A stretch of 58,727 nucleotides of DNA from Acidobacteriota bacterium (GCA_013289955.1 JABCYZ010000039.1:1-58727); one strand, 5' to 3'; counted from the first letter of the stretch, positions 1-9,238 are shown. Numbers and translations are program-made. The notes: a model not told the origin generated them from the sequence alone.

Positions 1-1
1 C

Positions 2-1078
2 ATCGTAGCGGCATCGATTGTGAAGTGGAGTATCCGTAGGGCCTTTGCGATTGGCTCCGCTGTGATTCTTTCAGGCGCGCTTTGGCTGGCGTTGCTTGCA
101 TCAGAGCCCTGGCATTATGTCGTGGGTTTCGGAATTCTCATAGGCACTGGGATTAGTTTCGGAACGATTGTTCCTGTGTCGACGGCGGTAACAAGATGGT
201 TCAGGCGATATCGAGGAAGGGCGATGGCTGTCGCCCTCAGCGCCTCGGGGTTTGCGGGCTTTATTGGCGCGCCACTTACCAATAAAATTCTCGCGGCCAA
301 TGGCGGAAATTGGCGCCAGGCCTGGGAGGTTGTGGCGGGCGTGGCGGTATTTTCCGCGCTCGTTGCTCTTCTATTCGTAAAAGAGAGCCCGGAAGCTCTA
401 GGGCAAATCGTGGACGGCAAAGAGGATCGTGGCGATTCGGCGGGCGAGGCCATCACGAACACATTGGTGACGAACTTTGCATGGACGCCGGGGCAAGCCT
501 ACCTAACGCGCTCGTATTGGATGATTGTGATCGGCGGGATCGCTTGCCAATTTCCGTTTTTCTTTTTTACGGCGCACTGGCTTTTACATCTGAGAGGAGC
601 GGGCATTGCCGCAGCCGACGGTGCTTGGGCCATGGGACTGTTCAGCATTGGAGCGGTGGGGGGGCGTTTGGTCGGTGGGTGGTTGATGGACCGGCTTCCT
701 GCGCGCTTCGCGTTCATGATGGGATTGTGTTGCTATCTTCTCGGCTCAGTCCTGGCCATCAGTGTGAATTCCCACGCCCTGCTGATCGCCTATCTTGCCG
801 CGATCCTGTACGGGACAGGTTTTGGCTGGACGTTTGTCTGCCTAAACACGTCGACGGCGCATTTTTTCGGCCCCTTGGCATTCCCCGAGCTGAATGGCAT
901 GGCGCTGCTGCTGACTGGAGTTTTCTGCTCGCCTGCAGGGTTTATTGGCGGGAGGTTGTTCGACATCCACGGGAATTACACGCTGGCTTTTGAGCTGAAT
1001 ATGGTCGTCGCCGCCTGTGGCATTGTTGCGTCGCTCTTCGCGATGATGCCTCTTCCGCCAGGGAGCGGGCGGCGTTGA
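2..1078 (+). CDS. MFS transporter, 5'-truncated by window edge
   Basis: This is the C-terminal 350-odd residues of a major facilitator superfamily permease in the inner membrane. The frame stays open upstream of the GTG at position 20 to the window edge, so I treat the gene as partial, not as starting there; full MFS proteins usually exceed 400 residues. Hydrophobic segments alternate with short loops. The loop with residues RWFRRYRGRAMAVA fits the basic cytoplasmic loop between TM4 and TM5 of oxalate/formate- and monocarboxylate-type MFS members, and a second basic loop (GGRLVGGWLMDRLPAR) sits in the C-terminal half. The substrate is unknown; an organic anion is a family-based guess. The next gene is convergent, so there is no operon evidence. 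Confidence 0.85.
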   Translation: MVAASIVKWSIRRAFAIGSAVILSGALWLALLASEPWHYVVGFGILIGTGISFGTIVPVSTAVTRWFRRYRGRAMAVALSASGFAGFIGAPLTNKILAANGGNWRQAWEVVAGVAVFSALVALLFVKESPEALGQIVDGKEDRGDSAGEAITNTLVTNFAWTPGQAYLTRSYWMIVIGGIACQFPFFFFTAHWLLHLRGAGIAAADGAWAMGLFSIGAVGGRLVGGWLMDRLPARFAFMMGLCCYLLGSVLAISVNSHALLIAYLAAILYGTGFGWTFVCLNTSTAHFFGPLAFPELNGMALLLTGVFCSPAGFIGGRLFDIHGNYTLAFELNMVVAACGIVASLFAMMPLPPGSGRR

Positions 1079-1110
1079 GTCATTGGCTGTTGCAATTGCC
1101 CTTCCCTCTT

Positions 1111-3255
1111 CTACTGTTTGCTTAGCTTCGATTCCGCGAGTGATTGATTCGCCCGGAAGATAACGTACGCGCGGATGGCCTCGATTTTTTCTTTCGATAG
1201 TTCTCTGGAAAAAGAGACCATACCGAAAGACTGGAGTGAACCTCCAAGCACAACATCCGTCCACGCTGAATTCCCGAGCGTGCCGGAATAACGCAGGTCG
1301 GGCAGGACGCCACCGCTCACGGCGACGTCTCCGTGACAAGTTGAGCAGTAGCCTTGAAAGAGTGCTTCACCCTTTTTCACGGTTGCAGCGCCGGCGGTCG
1401 GTCGCGGCGGTTTCAATTGCGGCTGCGAAAATTGCGGCAGCGGAGGCAAACTGGCTTTGCCGCCCAATTTGAAGGCCAGGACGCGGCTAACGTTCTGCAT
1501 TCTCCCTGCTTTCAGCGCGGGTTCACCACTGGCGAGAGGAAACACGCCACCCCAGCCAGCCACCACGGCTACGTATTGCTCGCCGGCGACTGCGTAGCTC
1601 ACGGGGGCGGCAACCACACCGCTTTGCACATCGGCTGAGAACAGTCTTTGGCCGCTATCGGCACGATACGCTTCGAGACCGCCTTGGGCCGTGCCTTCGA
1701 ACACAAGGTTGCCGCCCGTCGAGAGGATTCCGCCGTTCACAGGGCTGGTACGATCGACGCGCCAAATTTCTTTTTGTTGAATCGGATCCCACGCGGATAG
1801 ATGTCCCTTGATGCTGGCGAGGATGCTTCTCTTCGCATCGGGCTCTTGTGGCATGCCAGCGGCCACGAAGTCGATTGCGGTATTGAACGCGAGGCCGGTT
1901 TCTTGAAAGTGTTGCTCCGACTTGTAAAGGAATCCGGCTTCCTGCACGGGAATGTAGACCAGTCCCGTTTGCGGACTGTAAGAGATGGAGTGCCAACTGT
2001 GGCCGCCCAGCGGTCCGGGAGCGAGTGGGGCTCCTTTACCGCCGTCTTCGTACCGCGCGTTGGCATTTTCAAGCGGGCGACCTGTCTTAGGATCGACTCC
2101 GGTCGCCCAGGTGACCGTGGTGTAGGGTTTTGCGGAAATGACATCACCGGTGGCGCGATCGAGTACGTAGAAGAATCCGTCCTTCGGAGCTTGAAAAAGA
2201 ACCTTTCGCCGGACCCCGTCGATTGTGACGTCGGCAAGGATGATTGGCGCGGCGGCATCGTAGTCCCATGCATCGCCGGGAACTTCCTGGTAGTGCCAAA
2301 CGTATTCGCCGGTGTCGGGTTTGAGCGCGATGATCGAGCAGGTGAACAAATTGTCTTTTCCTTCTGGGCTCCGGGCGCGGCGGTCCCACGGAGTCCCGTT
2401 GCCGGTCCCGATGTAGAGCAAGTCGAGCTCGGGGTCGTAGACGATGGAGTCCCAGACGGTGCCGCCTGCGCCGAGCTTCCACCATTCGCCGCTCCAGCTT
2501 TTTGCAGCCTTTTCGAGTGCAGGGCTTTCGAACGGTTTTGCGGGATCGCCAGGAACGGTGTAGAAGCGCCACGCGAGCTTGCCCGTTTCGGCGTCGTAAG
2601 CGGAGACGTAACCGCGCACGCCCATCTCTGCGCCCCCGTTGCCGATGAGAACTTTGCCTTTGACGACCCGTGGAGCTCCTGTGATCGTGTAGCGATATTG
2701 GGGATCGATGGTAAGAGTTTCCCAGACGGGTTTTCCCGTGGAGGCGTCGAGAGCGATGAGGCGGCCATCGAGCGTGCCGATGTAAAGTTTTCCGCTCCAG
2801 GCGGCTACGCCGCGGTTGACTACGTCGCAGCAGGCGTTGAGTGCCCATTCGGGAGGGACTTTTGGATCGTAGGACCAGAGTTTTTCGCCTGTCGCGGCGT
2901 TTACGGCGAAGACCTTGCTCCACGCTGTTGAGAAATACATTACGCCGTCGATGACGAGGGGCGTTGCTTCCTGTCCGCGCCGGATGTTTATGTCCATGTA
3001 CCACGCGAGACCGAGCTGGCCGACGTTTTGCTCATTGATTTGTTTGAGGGGACTGAAACGCTGTTCGCTGTAGGTGCGTCCGTGGCTCATCCAGTTTCCG
3101 GGTTCGTCGTCTGCGTGCAAGAGCCGCGACTCGTCGATGCTGGCAGGCGAAATCGCCTGACGCGATTTCTCGAGGCTACTGTCTTTCGAATGGCAGCCGA
3201 AGCCGCACAGAATCGTCAAGGCGATGAAGAGGCATCGAAACGCTTTGTGCTGCAT
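1111..3255 (-). CDS. PQQ-dependent dehydrogenase with C-terminal cytochrome c domain
   Basis: The 714-residue product is a quinohemoprotein alcohol-dehydrogenase-type enzyme that would oxidise alcohols or aldehydes in the periplasm and pass electrons to the respiratory chain. The N-terminus is a hydrophobic leader ending in a Cys at residue 21 after GFG, a weak lipobox, so the protein may be a membrane-anchored lipoprotein. An eight-bladed propeller region follows, with the adjacent cysteines (NACCDVV) typical of quinoprotein alcohol dehydrogenases and a WDYDA segment near the PQQ/calcium site. The C-terminus carries the haem-binding motif CSTCHG near residue 636. A GGGAG ribosome site five bases upstream supports the ATG. 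No PQQ synthesis gene lies in the window. Confidence 0.92.
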   Translation of the reverse strand: MQHKAFRCLFIALTILCGFGCHSKDSSLEKSRQAISPASIDESRLLHADDEPGNWMSHGRTYSEQRFSPLKQINEQNVGQLGLAWYMDINIRRGQEATPLVIDGVMYFSTAWSKVFAVNAATGEKLWSYDPKVPPEWALNACCDVVNRGVAAWSGKLYIGTLDGRLIALDASTGKPVWETLTIDPQYRYTITGAPRVVKGKVLIGNGGAEMGVRGYVSAYDAETGKLAWRFYTVPGDPAKPFESPALEKAAKSWSGEWWKLGAGGTVWDSIVYDPELDLLYIGTGNGTPWDRRARSPEGKDNLFTCSIIALKPDTGEYVWHYQEVPGDAWDYDAAAPIILADVTIDGVRRKVLFQAPKDGFFYVLDRATGDVISAKPYTTVTWATGVDPKTGRPLENANARYEDGGKGAPLAPGPLGGHSWHSISYSPQTGLVYIPVQEAGFLYKSEQHFQETGLAFNTAIDFVAAGMPQEPDAKRSILASIKGHLSAWDPIQQKEIWRVDRTSPVNGGILSTGGNLVFEGTAQGGLEAYRADSGQRLFSADVQSGVVAAPVSYAVAGEQYVAVVAGWGGVFPLASGEPALKAGRMQNVSRVLAFKLGGKASLPPLPQFSQPQLKPPRPTAGAATVKKGEALFQGYCSTCHGDVAVSGGVLPDLRYSGTLGNSAWTDVVLGGSLQSFGMVSFSRELSKEKIEAIRAYVIFRANQSLAESKLSKQ

Positions 3256-3551
3256 GAAAACTCCCGGCGGTGACGATTCTAGGTTTCGTCACGAAGCCCT
3301 GCACTCGGCCGGCCCCCGGCGCTGTCTCCGGCAGGCTACTTATATACCCCTCGACGCACTCTCTCCAAGCGGCGGAAGCTGTCCGCTATTCGCACTTGTC
3401 TGAATTGCTTGCTACAGAAAAGGGCCTGTAATAGGTTGGGAGCGCTCGGACGAAATTCATCATCGCGAAGCCGGACAGTACGAAACTCGCGAGGAGATGA
3501 AGTACGTGATGGCTGGAGCGTACGCCGAGAATGAGAGTGGGGAACCCGGAA
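3256..3551. other. Divergent intergenic region
   Basis: These 296 bases separate the divergent PQQ dehydrogenase and MDR oxidoreductase genes and should hold both promoters. I could not define a convincing -35/-10 pair, operator or RNA structure in them. A short frame starting at about 3496 runs into the next gene in a different frame and has no homology that I recognise. Confidence 0.4.
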
Positions 3552-4553
3552 ATGATGACAAAAGTAGTGCGGTTTCACGAATTTGGCGGGCCAGAGGTGC
3601 TGCGAGTTGAATCGCTCGAGGTCGGCGAACCCGGGGCGGGCGAGGCGCGCGTACGCATCGATGCCATCGGGCTTAACCGGGCGGAGGCGGCGTTTCGCTC
3701 CGGGCGGTATATCGAGAGGGCGCAGCTTCCTGCGCGTCTGGGTTACGAGGCTGCAGGCGTGATCGAGGCGATTGGGGAAGGAGTGAAAGGATTGTCCGTC
3801 GGGGAGCCTGTTTGCGTAATGCCTGCGTTTTCGATGAACAAGTACGGTGTGTATGCAGAGCGAGCCATCGTGCCGGCGAACGCGCTGTTGAAGCAGCCGG
3901 GCGGGTTGGGAATGCCTCAGTGTGCTTCCATTTGGATGCAATACCTGACAGCGTACGGCGCGCTCATCGACATTTCCAATATCGGCGCGGGGGACGCGGT
4001 TGTTATTACAGCGGCTTCCAGCAGCGTGGGGATTGCGGCCATTCAAATCGCGAACCATGTTGGCGCAGTCTCGATCGCCGTGACGCGAACGGATGCGAAA
4101 GAGGCGGAGCTGCGAAAAATTGGAGCGGCTCACGTCATCGTGACGGAAAAACAAACGTTTGAAACGGAAGTGCTGCGAATCACCCAAGGCAAAGGCGCAA
4201 AAGTGGCGTTCGATCCCATCGGGGGTCCAATCACGGCATCGCTGGCCGCGGCGATGGCTCCTGGCGGATGGCTGATTTTATACGGGAATCTCAGCGGACA
4301 GGCCCAAAACACGGTCTTCCCGTTCGGCCCATCCGCCATGAAGGGGTTCGCCATGCGCGGCTATCTCGTTTTTGAGATCATCCACGATCCGAAGCGATTC
4401 GCGCGCGCGCGGCTCTTTGTGGAAGAGGGCTTAGGCGCCGGCTGGCTGAAACCGATTATTTCGAAGACGTTTCCCTTCGACCGGATCGTGGACGCCCACC
4501 GCTACTTGGAAGCCAACGAGCAAATCGGAAAGGTTATCGTTACGGTTCCCTGA
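3552..4553 (+). CDS. Zinc-independent MDR oxidoreductase (NADPH:quinone reductase-like)
   Basis: The product is about 333 residues and belongs to the medium-chain dehydrogenase/reductase superfamily. The N-terminus (KVVRFHEFGGPEVLRVE) is the classic start of quinone-oxidoreductase-type members. The Rossmann part shows a nucleotide-binding segment ASSSVGIAAIQIA near residues 155-167. I see no cysteine-rich structural zinc site and no catalytic zinc ligands, so a zinc-free NAD(P)H-dependent reductase is more likely than an alcohol dehydrogenase. The frame is open from an ATG at 3531, but the family start fits the double ATG at 3552/3555, with GGGGAA upstream. It stands alone and is convergent with the following operon. 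The substrate is unknown. Confidence 0.85.
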   Translation: MMTKVVRFHEFGGPEVLRVESLEVGEPGAGEARVRIDAIGLNRAEAAFRSGRYIERAQLPARLGYEAAGVIEAIGEGVKGLSVGEPVCVMPAFSMNKYGVYAERAIVPANALLKQPGGLGMPQCASIWMQYLTAYGALIDISNIGAGDAVVITAASSSVGIAAIQIANHVGAVSIAVTRTDAKEAELRKIGAAHVIVTEKQTFETEVLRITQGKGAKVAFDPIGGPITASLAAAMAPGGWLILYGNLSGQAQNTVFPFGPSAMKGFAMRGYLVFEIIHDPKRFARARLFVEEGLGAGWLKPIISKTFPFDRIVDAHRYLEANEQIGKVIVTVP

Positions 4554-4609
4554 TCAGGAGTCCGGAGTGCGAGGAGGATATGCGCGGCCCCCGCTCTGAG
4601 AATCTTGCC

Positions 4610-5491
4610 CTAACGGGAAACCGACGGCGAACCTAAACCGAGCAAGCGGCAGGCGTTCTCCTTGAAGATGAGCGAGTGAACTTCGGGGCGGAAGCCCGCC
4701 TGCTTGAAGTCCTCCATCCAGCGGTCCGGCGTGATCAGCGGAAAATCGGTGCCGAAGAGCATCTTGTTCTTCAGTAGCGTGTTGGCATGATGCACGAGCT
4801 GCGGGGAAAAGTATTTCGGTGACCAGCCCGAGAGATCGATGTACACATTGGGCTTGTGCAGGCAAACGGAAAGAGCTTCGTCCTGCCAGGGCCACGAGGG
4901 ATGCGCGATGACGATTTTCATTTGCGGGAAGTCGGCCGCGACGTCATCGAGGTACATCGGATTCGAATACTTCAAGCGCAGACCGCCGCCGCCGGGCATG
5001 CCCGTGCCCATGCCGGAGTGGCCGCTGTGGAAAATTGCAGGCAGGCCGTGTTCGGCAATGACTTCGTACATTGGATAGGCCATGCGGTCGTTCGGAAAAA
5101 ATCCCTGGCAGGTGGGGTGGAACTTAAAACCTTTGACGCCGTAATCGGCGATGAGGCGGCGCATTTCGCGAACGCCGAGCTTGCCTTTGTGCGGATCGAC
5201 GCTGGCAAAGGCGATCATGATGTCGGAATTCGCTGCGGCGGCTTCGGCGACTTCTTCGTTGGGAATTCGGCGGCGGCCCATTTCGAATTCGCTGTCCACC
5301 GAAAACATGACCAGGCCGATTTTGCGTTGGCGATAGTATTCGATGGTCTCGGCGATCGTCGGAAGTTTGCCGGACTTGAAATACTTTACTTTTGCGTCGT
5401 CGAACTCCTTGCCGAATTCGTCGAAGGGCTGGTGGCAGGAGACTTCTGCATGCGTATGGACATCGATGGCAATAAGATCCGCAATATTCAT
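4610..5491 (-). CDS. Amidohydrolase-2 family metal-dependent hydrolase
   Basis: This 293-residue protein is a TIM-barrel metal-dependent hydrolase or decarboxylase of the amidohydrolase-2 (ACMSD-like) family. The metal motif DVHTHAE lies at residues 9-15; FHSGHSG, HPSWPW and the late GTDFPL segment with its aspartate complete the usual metal-site pattern. It is the last gene of the eight-gene operon: its ATG overlaps the stop of the HAD phosphatase gene by four bases, so translation is probably coupled. The family includes decarboxylases of beta-keto or aromatic acids and hydrolases of lactones, so the reaction cannot be named. In this context a step on a carboxylated or hydrolysable intermediate is possible, but that is inference. 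Confidence 0.85.
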   Translation of the reverse strand: MNIADLIAIDVHTHAEVSCHQPFDEFGKEFDDAKVKYFKSGKLPTIAETIEYYRQRKIGLVMFSVDSEFEMGRRRIPNEEVAEAAAANSDIMIAFASVDPHKGKLGVREMRRLIADYGVKGFKFHPTCQGFFPNDRMAYPMYEVIAEHGLPAIFHSGHSGMGTGMPGGGGLRLKYSNPMYLDDVAADFPQMKIVIAHPSWPWQDEALSVCLHKPNVYIDLSGWSPKYFSPQLVHHANTLLKNKMLFGTDFPLITPDRWMEDFKQAGFRPEVHSLIFKENACRLLGLGSPSVSR

Positions 5492-6366
5492 GATTGGCCT
5501 TTGTAAAGCGAGAGAAGTTCGCCCACATTGTGGACGATAAGATGCGGGCGCTGTTTGCCGGGCAGGTGCGCGAAGGAGTCAGCGGCACCGATGCCGGTGT
5601 TGACGGCCACGGCGAGCGCACCGCCGCGCAGCGCCATCGGCACTTCCAGAGAGGGATCATCGCCAACCACGGCGAGCTCCTTTGTTCGAACGCCGAGACG
5701 AAGCGCGGCACAGCGCAACGCTTCGAGCGAAGGCTTGCCAACGATGTGGATGCGGGCGCCGGTGAGATCCCTGATCATCGCGGAGATGGCGCGTGACGTG
5801 CCAATGGCTTTGCCTTGCGCGGTCGCAAAGTAGAGCGACTGCGAGCAGCTATAGACCTTCGCGCCGTTCCACGCCGCCTGGCAAGCCGCTTCGAGCGCGC
5901 TCATCGTGAACTCTCGAAACCAGCCGACGAGCACGGCGTCAACTTCGGGCATGCCTTCAGGAGCGACGATTTCCATGCCGGCGTCCCGCAGAGGTTTCTC
6001 AAGCCCTTCGCCACCCAGCGTAAGGACACGCTTGTAGCCGCGACGTTGAAAGAGATCTGCGGCGCTGCTTGCGGGCGTTATGACTCCGTTGTCCACGAGC
6101 GAGAAGCCGACGTCGCGCAGCATTTCAACATATTGTCGCGGTGTGCGCGCTGTGCCGTTGGTGAACAAAACGAAGGGCACGCCCCGCGATGTCAACAGGT
6201 CGGTGATTTCAAGCGCGCCGGGAAGAGGGTTTAGACCGTGATTGGTCTTATCGCCCAGAACCAACGTGCCGTCCATGTCAAAAACAAAAGCCTGTGAACT
6301 GCGCAGCCGCTTGAGATGCGCCGCAGAATGCGCGGAAGCCAGGGTTTTCGCGACAGGTCTAGGCAT
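5488..6366 (-). CDS. HAD-superfamily IIA (NagD-like) phosphatase
   Basis: The 292-residue product is a haloacid-dehalogenase-superfamily hydrolase of the NagD/4-nitrophenylphosphatase subgroup. The nucleophile motif is FVFDMDGTL near residues 28-36. Motif II is FTNGTAR, and the C-terminal motif III-IV region contains VGDDPSLEVPMAL, close to the usual GD..TDI pattern. Such enzymes remove phosphate from small metabolites in the cytosol. The gene overlaps the carboxyltransferase gene upstream by eight bases and the amidohydrolase gene downstream by four, so it is an integral operon member. I infer that it may hydrolyse a phosphorylated intermediate or a dead-end product made by the phosphotransferase pair of the same operon. 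The substrate is not visible from sequence. Confidence 0.88.
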   Translation of the reverse strand: MPRPVAKTLASAHSAAHLKRLRSSQAFVFDMDGTLVLGDKTNHGLNPLPGALEITDLLTSRGVPFVLFTNGTARTPRQYVEMLRDVGFSLVDNGVITPASSAADLFQRRGYKRVLTLGGEGLEKPLRDAGMEIVAPEGMPEVDAVLVGWFREFTMSALEAACQAAWNGAKVYSCSQSLYFATAQGKAIGTSRAISAMIRDLTGARIHIVGKPSLEALRCAALRLGVRTKELAVVGDDPSLEVPMALRGGALAVAVNTGIGAADSFAHLPGKQRPHLIVHNVGELLSLYKGQS

Positions 6367-7840
6367 TGGCCGCTCCCCGCGAACTGTGCAGCTTCAATCG
6401 AAAGTCTGGTTTCTCGATGACGATGTCGGAGGCCGTGGGGCGCTTTTGCAATTCGCGCAACAATTTGAAGACGGGCTGCATGTCCGGATTGTAATTTCGG
6501 CGGGCCGGACCAGCCGCGAGCATCGCGTCCACTTCCTCTCTAGGCATGGCCGCGCGGAGTAAAAACTCGTCATCAGAAATTCCCGACCCGAAGCGTTTGC
6601 GTAATTCTTGCGGCGGCAATGGCGGCGGCTCGGCGGCCAGCTCTTTGGCGCGCGGGCGCGACAAGATGTGATCTTTCACATCAGCGTCGACGGGCACAGT
6701 GGGGCGCCCGAATTTTCCGAGTACGTAGCGGATCACTTGGTCAGAGACATTGCCGTACCGCTCAGCGCCGATGATGTTATAGAGGGCTTGCGAGCAGACA
6801 ATTTGCGGGAAGGGCGTAACCATGATCGGATAGCCAAGTTCGGCGCGGACTTGAATGACTTCGCGCATTACTTCCGGAAATTTGTCCTCGAGACCTAGCT
6901 CGGCAAGTTGCCGGCGAGTGGTGGTCATCACGCCACCGGCGACCTGGTGGCGAAGGAACGAGGCATCGTATTCCTGAGGCGTGCCGGCAGGCAGGTTTTC
7001 CGCCTCCGCCAGGCGTGTGAAGTAGTCGGCGACCGTGGCAAGGGCGCGATCGTCGATCTTAACCGTGTGGCCCAGCTCGCGAAGATTTGCGACCACGCGC
7101 TGGGCGTTCGGCAGCGAGGATCCGTTGGCCAGCGGGCCCGAGGCGACGTGGAGCACTTCGACGCCAAGCTCAGCCGCAGACATGTACGACAAAACGGAAA
7201 CGCCAATTGTGCAATGCGAATGGAGCTCCAGCGGCATATCGCCCAACTGGGAGCGCACGGCCGGAATGAGAGTTCGGGCACGCTCGGGCATGAGCAACCC
7301 GGAGGGGTCCTTTATATAGGCGCGGTCGATGTGCGGCGACTTCGAGATTTGCGAAGCAAGTTTTGCGTAGAAAGCATCGTCATGTGCCTCGCTGATAGTA
7401 AACGTCAGCGCCGCAATGATCTCGGTTGCGCCGGCTTTTTCTATCATGCGCGCTGACTCGAGCAGGGCTTCTACGTCGTGCATCGGATCGAGCACAACGA
7501 ATCTTGAGATTCCGTTTGCGACCAGTCGGTCATAGACAACCTGCATGAATTCCGGATGCTGGCCCTCCCAGGAAATGAAGCGCAGGCCGGTGCCGATGAA
7601 TTGAAGAGGCGTGTTGGGCATGGCCGCGTGGGCGCTTCGAATGCGCTCCCAGGGATTTTCTTTGTGCGTGCGAACGGCGACGCCCATGTGCGTACTCGAA
7701 GTGAAGTCAAGCGCGCGAAATCCGACGCGGTCCATGATGGGAGCAATGCTGAGAATCTGCGGCGTCGTAAAGCCCATTGCGCCCCACAAACTCTGGTTAC
7801 CGTCGCGAATCGAAACATCGAGGAGTTCCATGTCCGCCAT
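6359..7840 (-). CDS. Pyruvate-carboxylase/oxaloacetate-decarboxylase-type carboxyltransferase
   Basis: The 493-residue product has the HMGL-like TIM barrel and C-terminal region of the carboxyltransferase domain of pyruvate carboxylase and oxaloacetate decarboxylase alpha. It moves CO2 from carboxybiotin to an acceptor. Visible family features are metal ligand Asp13 in SIRDGNQSL, the carbamylated-lysine loop YIKDPSG, the metal histidines in LHSHCTIG, and the HQVAGG and TPFPQIV segments. It lacks its own biotinyl domain, which is the separate protein of the same operon. Two active-site stretches differ from pyruvate enzymes: AHQS is GNQS, and the QMLLRG motif, whose Arg contacts the pyruvate carboxylate, reads QFIGTG. 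A substrate other than pyruvate is therefore likely. Its start is 39 bases after the biotin carboxylase stop. Confidence 0.9.
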   Translation of the reverse strand: MADMELLDVSIRDGNQSLWGAMGFTTPQILSIAPIMDRVGFRALDFTSSTHMGVAVRTHKENPWERIRSAHAAMPNTPLQFIGTGLRFISWEGQHPEFMQVVYDRLVANGISRFVVLDPMHDVEALLESARMIEKAGATEIIAALTFTISEAHDDAFYAKLASQISKSPHIDRAYIKDPSGLLMPERARTLIPAVRSQLGDMPLELHSHCTIGVSVLSYMSAAELGVEVLHVASGPLANGSSLPNAQRVVANLRELGHTVKIDDRALATVADYFTRLAEAENLPAGTPQEYDASFLRHQVAGGVMTTTRRQLAELGLEDKFPEVMREVIQVRAELGYPIMVTPFPQIVCSQALYNIIGAERYGNVSDQVIRYVLGKFGRPTVPVDADVKDHILSRPRAKELAAEPPPLPPQELRKRFGSGISDDEFLLRAAMPREEVDAMLAAGPARRNYNPDMQPVFKLLRELQKRPTASDIVIEKPDFRLKLHSSRGAANA

Positions 7841-7879
7841 TTCAGACTTTGGCGCAAATCGCCGCCGGGAGCGGCAAAT

Positions 7880-9238
7880 TCACGCAGCCTCCGAATTTCT
7901 ATTCTGGAGGAATTGCTCCAGGAAAGCTGTGTTCACGGCGCCGCGCGCGAATTCAACGTTGCGCAACAACTCGGAATGCATGGATAGATTTGTGGAAACA
8001 CCAGAAATTTCGAGATTCGAGAGCGCGTGTTGCGCTTTTTGAAGCGCTTCCGCCCGATTCGCGCCGTGAACGATCAGCTTTCCGAGGAGCGCATCGTAAT
8101 GAGGTGGAACTGTCGCACCCGCCTGCATGTGTGTGTCCACCCTGATTCCCTGCCCCGCCGGAAAAAGCGCGCGCGTCACTGTGCCCGGGCTGGGACGAAA
8201 ATCGTGTATCCAGTCTTCGGCATTGATCCGGCATTCTATGGCGTGACCGACGAACTCTATACCGCGCCGCGCGTATCGCAACCTGCGGCCCTCAGCGATG
8301 GCAATCTGCTCCTCGACAAGATCCAGTCCGCAAATTGCTTCAGTGACCGGGTGCTCAACTTGAATGCGCGCGTTCATCTCGAGAAAGTAGAACGCGTCGC
8401 CATCGCAGTCCACGAGGAACTCAACGGTACCCACACCTCTGTATTTCAAATGTTTCGCGAAGGCTACCGCTGCTCGATGCATCTGTTCCCGCAGCGATTG
8501 GCTGAGATTCGGCGCGGGCGCTTCTTCCAGCAGTTTCTGGTAGCGCCTTTGAATCGAGCAGTCGCGCGTACCGAGATGGATGAAGTCTTCACCGTCGCCG
8601 AGGATTTGCACTTCGATGTGGCGGCCGTGTGAAATGTAGCGCTCGAGGTACAGACGCGGATCGCCGAAGCCCGCCTGCGCTTCCGCCGTCGCCATTTCCA
8701 TCGCGGCGGCGAGTTCGCTCGCGGCGCGCACCTGCTTCATGCCTCGGCCGCCACCGCCGCCCACAGCCTTGATAAGAACAGGCCAGCCGAGCTGATCTGC
8801 AAGCTGACGCGCGTCTTCGAGGGTGTGAACTTCACCGCCTGAAACTCCGGTTAGTCCCGCGGCAGCGGCGTGCGCGCGTGCTTTTAGTTTGTCGCCGACG
8901 GCCTCGAGTTGCTCGACAGTGGGACCGATGAAGGTGACACCTGCGCGATCGCAAAGTGCGGCTAGCTTCGGATTCTCCGAGAGAAAGCCATAGCCGGGAT
9001 GGATGGCGTCCGTCTGGCTCGCTTGGGCGGCAGCAACGACCGCTTCGACATTCAAATAACTCCGAGAGGAATTTGCAGGGCCAATGCAGATCGTGCGGTC
9101 AGCCAATCGCGCACCCATGGAATCCAGATCCGCTTCCGAAGCAGCCAGCACGGTTTCGATGCCGAGGAGCTGGCAGGTTCGAATTATGCGGACGGCGATT
9201 TCGCCGCGATTGGCGATCAGGATGCGCCGCAGAATCAT
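7880..9238 (-). CDS. accC-like: Biotin carboxylase subunit
   Basis: This 452-residue protein is an ATP-grasp biotin carboxylase that carboxylates biotin on the carrier protein using ATP and bicarbonate. The N-terminus (RRILIANRGEIAVRII) and HPGYGFLSEN are diagnostic of AccC-type enzymes. The glycine-rich ATP lid GGGGGRGM, the EMNARIQVEH motif and ECRINAED are all intact, so the enzyme should be active. The length equals that of stand-alone AccC. Its ATG overlaps the stop of the carrier gene by four bases. A pyruvate-type carboxyltransferase lies next to it, not AccA/AccD or PccB. This argues against a role in fatty acid synthesis and for a dedicated substrate in this operon. Confidence 0.95.
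   Translation of the reverse strand: MILRRILIANRGEIAVRIIRTCQLLGIETVLAASEADLDSMGARLADRTICIGPANSSRSYLNVEAVVAAAQASQTDAIHPGYGFLSENPKLAALCDRAGVTFIGPTVEQLEAVGDKLKARAHAAAAGLTGVSGGEVHTLEDARQLADQLGWPVLIKAVGGGGGRGMKQVRAASELAAAMEMATAEAQAGFGDPRLYLERYISHGRHIEVQILGDGEDFIHLGTRDCSIQRRYQKLLEEAPAPNLSQSLREQMHRAAVAFAKHLKYRGVGTVEFLVDCDGDAFYFLEMNARIQVEHPVTEAICGLDLVEEQIAIAEGRRLRYARRGIEFVGHAIECRINAEDWIHDFRPSPGTVTRALFPAGQGIRVDTHMQAGATVPPHYDALLGKLIVHGANRAEALQKAQHALSNLEISGVSTNLSMHSELLRNVEFARGAVNTAFLEQFLQNRNSEAA

Noticed and set aside
3336..4187. Long minus-strand frame opposite the MDR gene
   Set aside because: Composition is typical of a shadow of the plus-strand gene; no domain can be recognised.
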